Shown here one piece after another: positions 38,037 through 49,359 of a stretch of DNA of 64,000 bases; positions within the stretch are counted from its first letter, which is position 1, and the number at the start of each line of letters is the position of its first letter. A program made the position numbers and the translations under genes. Source of the stretch: Lyophyllum atratum. Taxonomy: Eukaryota; Basidiomycota; Agaricomycetes; Agaricales; Lyophyllaceae. Below the pieces are notes generated by a model, which was not told the DNA's origin, ran no database searches, and was given only the letters and a program-made list of their open reading frames with translations. Location of the stretch: NCBI GenBank assembly GCA_014905825.1, contig JACGCN010000003.1, positions 2,108,001 to 2,172,000 on the forward strand, in the 5' to 3' direction.

Positions 38037-40577
38037 ATGTTCGGTAAAGGACGACCCCCTCCAGGTCCGAAGATGACAGCTTCGGGAACCTCTTCCCCTT
38101 CTGCTGCTGCCGCTCCTGGCCCTCAGAAGAGAGTATCATCGCGTCTCAACGCTACCCCGGCCCTTTCTGCCGGAGGGTCCGTTGCATCCGCCAAGTCTAC
38201 CCCGGCTCTCGTCGAATTGGATACCAAGGGTAAAGCCAGAGCCGTCCCTGCCGGGAACAGGTCTCCCTCGGTGGAGACCGTCCCGGATCGTGAGGACGCT
38301 CCGACTATGCCCACCCTACTCCTCCAGGGACCGATCTTGGAGGAGGAATCGAACTTCATTCCAGCACCCAAGGAATCTCCCCCTCATTTCGATTTTGGTG
38401 GTCGAGTTCATTCCGAGAAGGCCTACGAGGGTTCAGCGACGAACGATCAAACGTTCCCTGCCCTCTCTTCCATGGTCGCTAGCGCGGCTTCAAGGATCTC
38501 GGATTACATGTCTACCGATGATCGCTCGGTCTCCTCAGCCCCATCGTTAGGTCACCTTCTCGATCCGTCGCCGACTCCCCCTCCCGAGAACCGTCGTATG
38601 CGTCAAGACTCGGACGCTCGCTCGGAGTCTGAGCCTGCGCTGTACAACTCGCATCCTTTCATCTTCGAAGGGTTAGCGAACCTCGGCTCGATAACACTTA
38701 GGAACGAGCCGCTCGAATGCTCGGTCTATAGGTTTCACAAGACCTATGACTCCTCCAAAGACTACGACCCGCTCATGCGCTATGGGGGCGTGGAAGGGAT
38801 ACTCCCAGGTCACAGCAAAAGGGAATCAGATATCGTCCGTAATCTGCTTATACGATGGGAAACCCCACACTATGACTTGAGGTGGGAGAACTTGGAGGCC
38901 GCGGTCAGGAAGTTAGGCCGAACTTCACTATCGGGCAAGGACTTAATCCACTACGAAGGATCGTCCTCTAAATATTCCCTGAATCTGCCTCGACTTGAGG
39001 AGATCGCCCATATTCTTCTTGCTGTCCACCAGATCCTCGACGGCTACGCGGAGTTCCTCAAACTAGGACCCAAAAGAAGATTCAGGCTGGACGTAGGGTT
39101 CCAAGCCCTTCGCTCGTTGGGATGGAACGACCACCGAACCGACATCCTCCTTACCGTTACTACATTCCAGGAGAGGACGATGGTCGCTGTCAAACATATT
39201 CAAGACTTCTTCAAAAGTCTGGATCGAATCTTCAACCGACCTGAAGACCTGGACTCGATCAGTTCCCATGATTCCACTAGGACGTCCATCAGGTCCGCGT
39301 TCGGAACTCGATCTCCTAGAGAAGAGTTGAAACAGCTTCTCGCCCGACTGAATTATCGACTCCCGGTAGACCATCCCCTCGCGGCCGCCCAGCGAACGCT
39401 TCTTGCTGGCGAATTCGAGTACGACGCAGGAGCTATATACCATCACCGTGCTCGTCAAACGCGAGTTACGTCTCTGACGTCTTCGTCAGAAGGAACCCGT
39501 ACCCCTACTGGAGACGGAGGTCGTTATGATGCGAACTCTTCCGTTAACTTCGCTCTAACCGATCCCCCTTCAATTTCGGCGGGACTTAAGGAACGAAACT
39601 TACGATTTCAAATACCGGAATCGGTGTCAACTATAACTAAGAATCACGCCATCACCAACTTGCCGGGCGTAGGCACTATCCTACCGTACGAGCGACAAGA
39701 CTCGGTCTTCTCTGCTCCGGAGGATGAAACCAGATCTGGGGGGCCATTGAAGATACAGCCTCCCGCTTCTCTCGCGACTATGCGCTTCCAGCCAGGAATG
39801 GTGGATCCTCACCGCATTCCCCCACCCACTGCCTGGACTAGTCACTCGTACCAAGCCGCTCCGCATCTGAACAACTCCGGTGGAGGCGGTCCCCCTAGTG
39901 GAGGTTCTTCTGATGGAGGTCCCCCTGGCGGAGGTCCCCCTGGCGGAGGTCCCCCTGGCGGAGGTCCCCCTGGCGGAGGTCCCCCTGGCGGTGGTCCCCC
40001 TGGCGGTGGTCCCCCTGGCGGTGGTCCCCCTGGCGGTGGTCCCCCTGGCGGAGGTCCCCCTGGTGGAGGTCCCCCCGGAGGAGGTCCCCCCGGAGGAGGT
40101 CCCCCTGGCGGAGGTCCCCCTGGCGGAGGTCCCCCTGGAGGAGGTGCTCCTGGCGGAAATCCTGGAGGAGATGTAGTGGCTCCTAACGCCAATCCAAACG
40201 CTGCGAATCACGTCGATGAATGGCAGCTAAACCATAAATTAAACCTCTCCGCCATACCCGTATGGAACGGATTCGGGAACGCCACTATCGACTACCTTAG
40301 CGCCATGAGCAAGCTTGCCGATTTAGGACAAAAAATGCGGGAAAACCTGGCTAAGATGGCTCCTTCGAAATGGTCTCACCGTGCCCTGGCTTGGTGGGAC
40401 GCCTTACCGCCTGCCGATCGCAGATATTTCAGCCAGGATTGGAACATTATGTTGCTCGGCATACGCTCTTTCTTCTTAGACGACAACTGGGTCCGGGAAC
40501 GCACTTTTGAGTTCGAGGAAATGCGTTTCCGACAGAAGGGAGAGGAGAAGGAGTTCCCCGTGGACTTTATTCAATGA
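38037..40577 (+). CDS. Element A Gag, N-terminal part up to an in-frame TGA
   Basis: 846 residues starting MFGKGRPPPGPKMTASG. It has a Ser/Pro-rich N-terminus, a helical central region (about residues 220-470), then a collagen-like run of about 17 five-residue repeats (PPGGG type, 39910-40150, a 15-nt tandem repeat), and a capsid-like helical block (WQLNHKLNLSAIPVWNGFGN, WWDALPP, FEEMRFRQKGEEKEFPVDFI). The frame stops at TGA (40575-40577) in the context CAA TGA CGA and continues open immediately afterwards. The stop separates capsid from the zinc knuckle. It could be a CGA-to-TGA mutation or a leaky stop; the position favours mutation. Confidence 0.85.
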   Translation: MFGKGRPPPGPKMTASGTSSPSAAAAPGPQKRVSSRLNATPALSAGGSVASAKSTPALVELDTKGKARAVPAGNRSPSVETVPDREDAPTMPTLLLQGPILEEESNFIPAPKESPPHFDFGGRVHSEKAYEGSATNDQTFPALSSMVASAASRISDYMSTDDRSVSSAPSLGHLLDPSPTPPPENRRMRQDSDARSESEPALYNSHPFIFEGLANLGSITLRNEPLECSVYRFHKTYDSSKDYDPLMRYGGVEGILPGHSKRESDIVRNLLIRWETPHYDLRWENLEAAVRKLGRTSLSGKDLIHYEGSSSKYSLNLPRLEEIAHILLAVHQILDGYAEFLKLGPKRRFRLDVGFQALRSLGWNDHRTDILLTVTTFQERTMVAVKHIQDFFKSLDRIFNRPEDLDSISSHDSTRTSIRSAFGTRSPREELKQLLARLNYRLPVDHPLAAAQRTLLAGEFEYDAGAIYHHRARQTRVTSLTSSSEGTRTPTGDGGRYDANSSVNFALTDPPSISAGLKERNLRFQIPESVSTITKNHAITNLPGVGTILPYERQDSVFSAPEDETRSGGPLKIQPPASLATMRFQPGMVDPHRIPPPTAWTSHSYQAAPHLNNSGGGGPPSGGSSDGGPPGGGPPGGGPPGGGPPGGGPPGGGPPGGGPPGGGPPGGGPPGGGPPGGGPPGGGPPGGGPPGGGPPGGGPPGGGAPGGNPGGDVVAPNANPNAANHVDEWQLNHKLNLSAIPVWNGFGNATIDYLSAMSKLADLGQKMRENLAKMAPSKWSHRALAWWDALPPADRRYFSQDWNIMLLGIRSFFLDDNWVRERTFEFEEMRFRQKGEEKEFPVDFIQ

Positions 40578-42120
40578 CGAATCAAGTATCACTCCATCCT
40601 CTACCCTCAGGATCATGAGATCGATGGTGCTCGAGCCGTAGCCCGGATACTGCGTACTAAACCAGTCGAGTGGGACAACATACTCAACGAAACGCTATGT
40701 CCCTCGATCTTCGTGCTACAAGCGACCGCTAACCGCATGGGTGACACCCTTGTGGGAGCTTGGTTGCTCATGGAGGCGAGGAAGGTCGAGCCTCACCGTA
40801 ATACATCTTTCCGGAATGGTGGTCGCCGCAATGCTCATGTTGTGGAAGCCGAACCCAGCGGCGAAGCTCACGTCGCAGAGGAGTCCTCCTCCGATGAAGA
40901 CAAGGAAGTTATGGCCGTTGGTACTCAGCGACAAAGACCTGGATCTAAAACGTCCAAAGAGAAACGTCCTTGGCCCGAAGGAAAAACCATCAACGGCTAC
41001 TCCTTCTCGCGAGACGACTCAGTTAAAAGTGCTAGGACTCCGAATGGATCCTGCTATATCTGCACTAGCCCTTACCATTTCGCTCGAGAGTGTGGTCATT
41101 ACGGTAAATGGGACTCCCTGCGCGCCGCGCACCTCATAACTGTTGATCTGGACCCCGATGTAGTAGCTCAACATGATCGCGAGTACTTAGCGATGCTAGT
41201 TGAATCTAAATCCACTTCTTCCGCTTATTCTGAGAGTGAAGGTCTACCTGAACATGAAGAAACAGCCTACGTGTACCTAGCGGACGCTTTCCCCAGTACC
41301 TTCTATGGTGACAACAGAAATTACCGCAGAAGAGTGATGTTTGCGGCTCGCAAAGAGGCGTTGAAGACGGCTCGTCAGACGAGCCCTCCGTCCCTGGATA
41401 CCACCGACTATGGACCTCCCCCGCCTTACGTAGAAATAGTAACGGCTCGGAAGGCGAGGTCCTTCCCTGATGGCTATGGGTCCTTGGGCACTAGAGCGTT
41501 ACATATCAAGGCTCGTGTAGGGGCCCTCGACCGCGAACCGGTGCAAGGGAGATTAGACTCGGGAGCTGATATAACCCTAATGTCGGAGGAGTACTGGGAG
41601 ACCTTAGGGTTGCCAACTCCCAAGGATGGACTTCGCATCAAACTATACCATCTTACAGGTAACGCTAAAGTATTGGGTTATGTCAAGACTACCCTATACG
41701 CGGAAACAGCGGATCATCGCACTGTTAGCTTCGACCTAGAGGCCTACGTGGTAAAGGATATGAAGGTCCCATTGCTCCTTGGGGAAGATTTCCAAACGAC
41801 GTACGAACTAGGCCTTACGCGCCATGCCACTGGACATTGCGAAGTGACGGTCGGAAACTCGGACCTTGTTATCCCCGCCTCGACCACACTAGGCGTCGAC
41901 CTTGGATTCGAGATTCGTAAAGCCTTTACGACTCAGTCTTTCGTGCGCGCTAAGGCGGTGAGAAGAGGTCGCGCGTTGGCCAAAGATTTTGGCCATTCCG
42001 ACCCCCCCGTCCTGGCAACAAAGGACGTCCTAATCTCGGCTGGTTCCGTGCACAACGTGCGGGTGGAAGCCTCGTTTGGAGACCAGGAGGATTGGATTGT
42101 GGAGAAGATCCTGATCGGCA
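40578..42120 (+). CDS. Element A Gag C-terminus (zinc knuckle) and protease
   Basis: Continues the frame of the previous entry without a shift. It contains the CCHC zinc knuckle CYICTSPYHFAREC (about 41052-41093; spacing CX2CX4HX4C), an acidic linker, and the aspartic protease with catalytic LDSGADITLMSEEYW (Asp codon at 41556-41558) and the downstream VPLLLGEDF block. The frame is cut at 42120 by the hAT-type insertion and resumes at 43383 (after the second TSD copy) with NPDASVMSAP. Confidence 0.88.
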
Positions 42121-43374
42121 TAGGCTTTCAAAGTCCGGTTCGGTCCGGTTGTTGGCCCATTTTGGCCGCAACCGGAACCGGAACCGGTTGCAAAACTTAC
42201 GAGCGAGGTGCGACTGACGACTGGACCGTGTTCGACCGGTTGTTATCGGTCGCAGCAACAGCAACGACCGGTCCAAACCGGTTCTGACTGGACCTGGTCG
42301 CAACCGGTCGTGGTCAGTCGCAACCGGTCGCGACCTCATGAAAGGGCCGCGAAATCATTTCAACCACTCAAAAGTATAACTAAAGCAAAAGTATATTCAA
42401 GTCTAATACATACATTAACAACTACCTAATACCAAAGAGCCTGGACTAGAGTATAGATGGTGTGAACGACTCGCATCGCAGATGATAATGAGCACCGCAA
42501 AAGTGACGCATGGTCGAGTCTTCGTCCGATCGAGTCTTCGTCCGATGGTATGTGGCCCCTGTATGCGACGGTTGGCCGTGGTCAGGTATGTAACGGCGGT
42601 CGGGGGACATGGTGGGGGTTCGGTGACATGGCGTGGATGTGGGAGAGCGGTGGCGACCTGCGCGGATGACGTGGCAGCCGTCATTATCTTCCAGACGCTG
42701 CGGTGGGCTGCCTCCGGGGTCTTGGCGGTTGTGGGCTGTGCCAGGAATCGTCGGTGACGTGGCAGTCGATGTCCTGGCTGTGGGTCGCGGTGTGTGTAGT
42801 CGGGTGACGTGGGTGTTGTCGGGTGACGTGGTGGTCGATGGCGGGCTTCAGGGAGCGCAGGGGGGGAGAGGCGGGGGCTGTGGCTCCTGAGTAAGATCTC
42901 CAAGTAGTTAGGAATTACTTGCGAGTCATGGTGGGGGCTCAGACGTACCTTGCGGCTCTCCCCCAACTGGGGTCTGCCCTGCTCGACTCCCTTGCCGTTC
43001 CTTCAGTGGTCTTCCTTCGAGAGCCCACGGACGCGTTGCGAGGCGCGGTGGGGTGCGCGGTTGGTTGCGAGACCGAGTGGATGGCGTCGTGGGACGCAAT
43101 GGCGGTGGTGGTGGTGGTGGCAGGACATCAACGAAGAGATTGATGGCAACATCGACAAAGTACATTGCTTGTTGACGCCCCGCGTGACTTGGTGCGGCTA
43201 TGACCGGTCGCGACCGGTTATCACCGGTTGCAGGAGGCATGCAATTTCTAAGCAACCGCAACTGGTGACCTCGGAAATCCGCCGCGACCGCAACCGCAAG
43301 TCCGGTTGTTTCCGGTCGCGGTCCGGTCAATTTCCGGTCTTTTGCGGTTGTTGCAACCGGACCTCGAAAGCCTA
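42121..43374. mobile_element. Non-autonomous hAT-type DNA transposon (1,254 bp)
   Basis: Flanked by a perfect 8-bp target duplication GATCGGCA (42113-42120 and 43375-43382), the hallmark length for hAT. Termini are inverted repeats: TAGGCTTTCAAAGTCCGGTT at the left against TAGGCTTTCGAGGTCCGGTT read inward from the right. Both ends are packed with CCGGTT/AACCGG and GACCGGTCGC motifs over about 200 nt, as expected of subterminal transposase-binding repeats. The middle (42480-43150) has no convincing ORF and contains repeated gggtgacgtgg-like units. It depends on a transposase encoded elsewhere. Excision with one TSD copy restores element A's pol frame. Confidence 0.9.
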
Positions 43375-43382
43375 GATCGGCA

Positions 43383-46300
43383 ACCCGGACGCCTCAGTGA
43401 TGTCGGCCCCTACGACTTGGATAACGAAGTCCGTACCTTACTTACCTATTGCCAATCCGGGCACGAATCCCTGGTACATCCGTAAGGGCGAGATCGTCGG
43501 ATACCTCAAGGATCCTGCAAAGTATGCTGACCAGCCCAAGTCTGAGGGCGAGTGGGCCAAAATGGCTGCCTCTGCGGAGAACCTCCGCACTGTCATCGAG
43601 GGAACTCTGCGTGCTCAGGACCTCGCTAACGCGAAGACGTCCGAGCCGCCCGCGACCGAGGATAAGCTCGGCGCGGATGACAATTGGGGTCCTAAAACGA
43701 CGGCGCTCCCGGATGAGCCTATAGACGGCGACATTGCTGAGCTGATTAACCTTGGCCCCGACATCCCGGACGACGTCCGACCCAAACTTCTAGAAGTCTT
43801 GAGGAGGAACAAGATGGCGTTTGGGATTGACGGAAGGTTGGGGAAGGTCAACGCTCAAGTTGACGTTCCTCTCCAACCGGGCACGAAACCCATATCAGTC
43901 CCAATGTATGGTGCGTCGCCAGCGAAGCGCGAAGTGATAGACAAGCAAATAAAAGCCTGGTTCGAGGCTGATGTGATTGAACCATCACGCAGTCCCTGGG
44001 GATTTCCCGTGGTCGTAGTTTATCGCAATGGGAAGCCGCGTCTAGTGGTCGATTATCGTAAACTGAACGCAAACACTATACCTGATGAATTCCCCATACC
44101 ACGGCAATCAGAAATCGTTCAAGCTCTGTCCGGAGCGCAAGTCCTATCCGTCTTCGACGCTCTCGCGGGTTTCACTCAATTGGACATGGCCGACGACGCC
44201 AAACCTCGTACAGCTTTCCGCTGTCACTTGGGTTTATTTCAATTCAAACGCATGCCGTTCGGCCTGCGTAATGGTCCCTCTATTTTTCAGCGCATCATGC
44301 AAGGGGTCCTATCGCCCTTTCTGTGGCTTTTCGCCTTGGTCTACATTGACGACATTGTCGTGTATTCTAAGTCCTGGGACGAGCACCTCATTCATCTCGA
44401 CCAAGTCCTCGGCGCTATCGCGGATGCGGGCATTACCTTGTCCCCCCCGAAGTGCTTCGTGGGCTATGCTTCGATACTCCTGTTGGGCCAGAAGGTCTCT
44501 CGTCTAGGCCTTTCGACCCACCAGGAGAAGGTCAGCGCCATAATGGACCTGGTTCGTCCACGCTCCGTGTCCGAGCTGCAGAAATTTCTGGGCATGGTCA
44601 TTTATTTCTCAGCCTACATACCCTATTATTCGTTCCTGGCGGCGCCTCTTTTCGGCCTACTTAAGAAAGGCGTGCGTTTTCAGTGGACGGCCGAGCAAGA
44701 GGTCGCCTTTCGGCAAATCAAGGAAGCTCTGGCGAGTGCGCCGGTGTTGGGGCACCCTGAACGTGGGCGACCTTATCGCTTGTATACCGACGCCTCGGAC
44801 TTCGCATTGGGCGCGAGTTTGCAGCAGGTGCAAGCCATAGCGGTGGGTGATTTGCGTGGCACCCCCATGTATGATCGCTTGTCTAAGGCTTGGACCGCCG
44901 GCGCTAGTGTCCCCGCTCTCGTCCCCGTTTTGTCTAAAGACGTCGACGAGGGGCTGGCTGATGATACTACGTGGGGGGCGACTCTGGATGAGACCATCGT
45001 TCGAGTCGAACGGGTGATCTGTTATTGGAGTCGGACTCTGCATCAGGCCGAGCGCAACTATAGCGCGACCGAGCGCGAAGCCTTGGGTGCTAAGGAAGCG
45101 CTGGTTAAGTTTCAACCTTTCATCGAAGGGGAGGTGGTGATTCTCGTAACGGATCACGCGGCTTTGCAGTGGGCGCGCGTGTACGAGAATGCCAATCGGA
45201 GACTGGCTGCGTGGGGGGCAGTGTATGCCGCTTACCCGGGACTTAAGATCGTACACAGGCCCGGGCGGATACATTCAAATGTCGATCCCCTATCCAGACT
45301 ACCTCGAATACCGCAGCACAATTCTCCTATGCGAGACGATATACCTCCTATCATACCAGATCAAACTACACAAGATCGAGCCCAATCGCTCGAGGACGCC
45401 ACTTCCCATGCTCCGGCTAAGAAAGCAGTCTTTTCAGTATGGTGGTGGGAAGACGTGATCGACAAGGAAGCCCACCCTGTCAAGACTCGCAGCGCCGCTA
45501 AAGGCCTAAACTCTATTATCAACCCAACTCGGCCAAGTGACCCTTCTGCTAAACAAGACGAGGACTCCTTCATCAACGAGGAAGATCTCCCGTTAGCAGA
45601 GGACGATGTTACTAAGCAAGACCCTTTCTCTCCCTCTAGCGACCCATCTACCGGCATGGATGCGGACTTCCCCGTTAACGAGGAAGATCCCCCTGCGATA
45701 GAGCCGGATGTTGCTGAATCAGAAAAGGATGACTTACCATTCCCAAACAACGATCCTTGGACGTACCCCATGGGCGTGAAAGCCCCTGAAGTCGCTCCTG
45801 ACGAGGATTGGTCAAAAAGGTCACATTTGCTAGTGTCTATGAGTCAAGAACTAGTAGATAAGTTCGTCAAGGCCTATCCTTCGGATCATAATTTCAAAAC
45901 TCGGTACTTGGAAGAGATACCCAACGCGGACAAACTCCTCACTCCATCCCGTTTCCAAATGGGAAGGAACGGATTACTATACTTTATCGACGCGGACTGG
46001 AACGCCCGACTATGCGTACCGAAAGCGATGATTAACTACGTCCTACGATGGATCCATGAGTCCCCATTCGAGAGTGCTCACGCTGGCCCTCGAAGATTTC
46101 TCGCTAGGCTCAAGGACCTATTCTTCTGGGCTTCCATGAGTAAAGATGTTTACGAATTTACCTTGTCCTGCGATGTTTGCCAGAAGATCAAAGTGGATCA
46201 CCTAAGGAAAATGGGCAGCCTTCGTCCCGCCCATATTCCCGCTAGACCATTCGCGACGGTATCCCTGGACATGATCACGGGCCTACCTCCCTCGGGGGAC

Positions 46301-47362
46301 GAACTATACACCGCAATACTAGTCATCGTGGATAAGTTGACTAAGTATGCGTTGTTCATAGCAACTTACGAGACATTAAACCAAGAAGGATTCGCCAAAA
46401 TATTCGTCGAGCGAGTCGCAAATGTGTATGGATTACCGGAGCGCATTATAGCTGATCGCGATAAACGTTGGGCAACAGCCTTCTGGAGGTCCGTCGTCGA
46501 GAACTACGGGAGTGTGATGGCCCTTTCGTCGGCCCACCACCCGCAGACCGATGGTCAAACAGAAGTACTTAATGCAACTATCGAACAGATGCTCCGTGCA
46601 TACGTGGCTACGGACAGAGCTTCCTGGGCGCGATGGCTTTCCGCTCTGGCACACGCTTACAACTCTTCCGTGCATTCATCCACCTCTTACTCTCCGGATT
46701 TCCTACTTATGGGATATAAACCTCGTACAACCGCCTCTGTTGTAGTGCCGCAATTGGATCCAGTTGCGCGTCCGTTTATAGCCAGTCAGAAAGCTGAAGA
46801 CTTTGTGGAAGCCATGGACTTGCACCGTAAAAGTGCAAGGGACGCTGTTGCTCTCGCTCAAGAACGACAGGCTAAGGCTTACAACAAGAATCGACGACCC
46901 GTAGTTGAGTTCAAGGAGGGAGAATGGGCTCTAGTTAATCCTCATTCCCTGGAGCTAGTCGATGTAAAAGGGACCGGCAAGAAACTCGTACAGAGGACTA
47001 TTGGACCTTTTGAAGTCATGGAGAAAATCAACCCCATGGTGTACCGCCTCAGGTTGCCAGACACTTACCCGATGCACCCCATATTCAACCTGGAACACCT
47101 TAGAAAATACACCCCGTCGGATCCCAAATTCGGAGAACGGACGACTTTACCCTCGACGCGCGACTTCATCGCGTCAGAAGAATACGAAGTGGAAGCTATC
47201 TTAGGACACCGGCTCACTGGACGTAAATCTAGCAATCGCCGGGAATATTTAGTTCGATGGAAGGACTACGACCCCGCCGATGACAGCTGGGTTACTGAGT
47301 ACGACCTCAGAAACGCCCCGCGCATGAGACGTGAGTACCTCACGGTGCACGGGCTCGCGTAA
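43383..47362 (+). CDS. Element A reverse transcriptase, RNase H, integrase and chromodomain
   Basis: Same frame as Gag once the hAT element is removed; the whole polyprotein would be about 2,686 residues. Reverse transcriptase: VVYRNGKPRLVVDYRKLN, then YIDDIVVYSKSW (44342 on) with the two catalytic Asp. RNase H: LYTDASDFALGASLQQ and VTDHAALQW. Integrase: zinc-binding N-terminus ending CDVCQKIKVDH, core with SLDMITGLPP, IADRDKRW and HHPQTDGQTEVLN (D, D, E). The C-terminus has a chromodomain (YEVEAILGHRL, EYLVRWKDYDPADDSWVTEY; 47180-47340), which classes the element as a chromovirus likely to target modified chromatin. All catalytic residues are present. Confidence 0.95.
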
Positions 47363-47784
47363 CAATCACGTGATGGGAATTCCGGAACTTACCGAACTCA
47401 CGCAAACACCGCCCTGATTTCTATCTCTCTTATCTCTTTCCATCTTCCTACCTTCCTTTCCTCTCCTTCGTTTACCTTACTACCTCGCCCGTTCTCGCGA
47501 CCGCGCTATAGCGTCGAAGTTGCGGAACGTTGGCCATAACTCGCGACCTCGCTACAGCGATCGACGTTGCGACAAGTGGGCGAACGCGACCACACTACTA
47601 GTGCTGACGTTGCGTCGCCATTCGCTTGCGGATCTAGTGACCACGCTATCGCGTTGACGTTACTATCCGTCTAGGCTCCTTTCTTTACGGATCTAGTGAC
47701 CACGTTCACGCGTCGACGTTACTATCCGACTAGATACTACACGAATTACCGTAATCCACTCCTAAAAAGCCGAATTCTGGACCC
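47363..47784 (+). promoter_or_regulatory. Element A inter-ORF spacer with five covarying two-tier hairpins
   Basis: Between pol and the third ORF. Five tandem units at about 47496-47528, 47541-47572, 47585-47615, 47629-47670 and 47688-47729 each have an inner stem-loop (CGC TATA GCG; TCGC TACA GCGA; CACT ACT AGTG; ACGC TATC GCGT; ACGT TCAC GCGT) inside an outer stem (CGCGAC with GTTGCG in units 1-3; AGTGAC with GTTACT in units 4-5, extended by CGGAT/ATCCG). The changes are compensatory. The array sits where a translation-start or subgenomic signal for the third ORF would be needed. Confidence 0.8.
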
Positions 47785-49173
47785 ATGAGCGCGTTAGACT
47801 CACGTAAATTCTCGACCGCCCGACTTCCCAGTTACGCCGGCTACGAGGACCAGCCAGTGATTGACCATCGCTTCCCTTTCCACCGAGTAGAAGCTCCTCG
47901 TTTCGACCAACTCTGCGGCCGGATAGTTCATACTCGACCTTATGCCCCGCGATACCTGTTATGGTCCTTCAATTCCCGACAAACTCCGTTCTTCCCGGGT
48001 ACTTCCGCTGAGGTAGTCTCTCTTCGTCCGGACGATGAGGTGTCTCATCGCCGCTTCGATGGACATCTCGGGCGATTCGACCCGACCGTCTCGCCGCAGT
48101 ACCTCAGCGAGAAGGTCTGGAGAGGTTTTATTCTGCGACCCACGATCGGATTTGCAAAACGCGAAACGCTACCAGAGTTCGAGCGAATCTACAAAGTCTG
48201 GGACTCCGCCATCAGTCGACTCAAGCCGAAATACGTGGAGGCGATGGTGAAACGCGCAGAGCTGTTGGCCACTGCTATCAACGCACGGGCCCGCCTGCAA
48301 AATTCCTTCACCAATTACTGGGATAGTCGACCGACCCTGCCCACAGTAGATCAAGTCCGGTCACTGGGAAATTGCTCGACTTACGAGGAAGCGGTTGACC
48401 TATGCGCTGAAGTGCAGCGAGGGATGAAGGAACAGTCCGCTTGGCTCGAGTTCGTCGAACGGCTGCGGGAGAATTGGGTGTCGGCGAAGGCGCGCCTGAA
48501 AACGGAAGGTGTGCTCCCCGCCCACGATGACTTTATTGGCGTTTGGATCAATGGAAACCGGGAAGACGACACCCTATGGCTAATGAGTCATGGAGTCCCT
48601 TGCTTCATCATTCACGAGCTCGCGCCTCTAGACGCATGGGTATGGTCCACCTCCCGCGACACTCGAAAATCGTGGGTAGTAGGTACCGAGGCCGACTTGT
48701 TGCGCAAGACGGAATATGACTCAATCGCCTTAGCCAATGGATCGGTAGCTGCCCCTTTTGTGGCGCCTAGACCTCACCCCGCCGTACCATCCCTAGGGGG
48801 CACAGAGTTCACTGCCTCGCCCATAGCGCTTGGATGGATATCTGATCAAACTGGATACACCTCGCATCGAGGCCCATCTACCTCGTGCCAGGTACCCGAT
48901 CGAGAAGTTACTCCCGTGGCGGACCCTGAGGAGTGGCCTCCTCTGTGTCCTACTCTCGCAGCCCCTGAGCCCCTAGCGGTCTGCTTGTACGAAGGACGCG
49001 TCGCTTGGATTAAACCGCCTCCCGTCCATAGCACCCGAAACCAGAAGGGTGGCTGGACTAAGTTTCTCGACGATGGAGAAGGGCACTTCGTGAAGATCAC
49101 CAGTACCAACGACGTCGACTCCGATGATGAAGGGCACGTCATTTACGACCGGCATCTTCGCCGCGAGCTGTAC
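47785..49173 (+). CDS. Element A third ORF, N-terminal 463 codons (split by element B)
   Basis: Begins MSALDSRKFSTARLPSYAGY. The first 320 residues look globular, with a hydrophobic core block WLMSHGVPCFIIHELAPLDA and many Trp and Arg residues; the rest is a Pro/acid-rich linker (TSTNDVDSDDEGHVIYDRHL). No reverse transcriptase, integrase, protease or envelope (no signal peptide or membrane helix) features are seen. It is interrupted after CTGTAC (49173) by element B and resumes in frame at 60677 (TEEKIPVLPG). Joined length is 1,092 residues with no stop, so it was intact and presumably selected before B arrived. Function unknown. Confidence 0.8.
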
Positions 49174-49359
49174 TGTAAGGGCCCCGCCCTTACTGGGCGT
49201 TGTTTGGCTTGTTTGGCGACACCTTCGGTGTCGTCTATAACAGGCCTGTAGTAAACATGTACAAACTAGACACTTGTAACCTCACGCATACGTAGCAAAT
49301 ACCAAGACTGGTCAAGCTTACGTAGCGTGAACTGCAAGACCCCCCGTAGCCACGCTACA
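49174..49359 (+). repeat. Element B 5' LTR
   Basis: 186 bp, starts TGTAAGGGCC and ends CCACGCTACA. It contains a short hairpin (GCGACACC TTC GGTGTCGT, about 49217-49235). No difference from the 3' LTR was found by reading, indicating very recent insertion. Confidence 0.95.

Noticed and set aside
39681..40211. Open frames on both strands opposite the PPGGG repeat of element A Gag
   Set aside because: They are by-products of the 15-nt repeat, whose composition avoids stops in all frames; they contain only repeat-derived residues.
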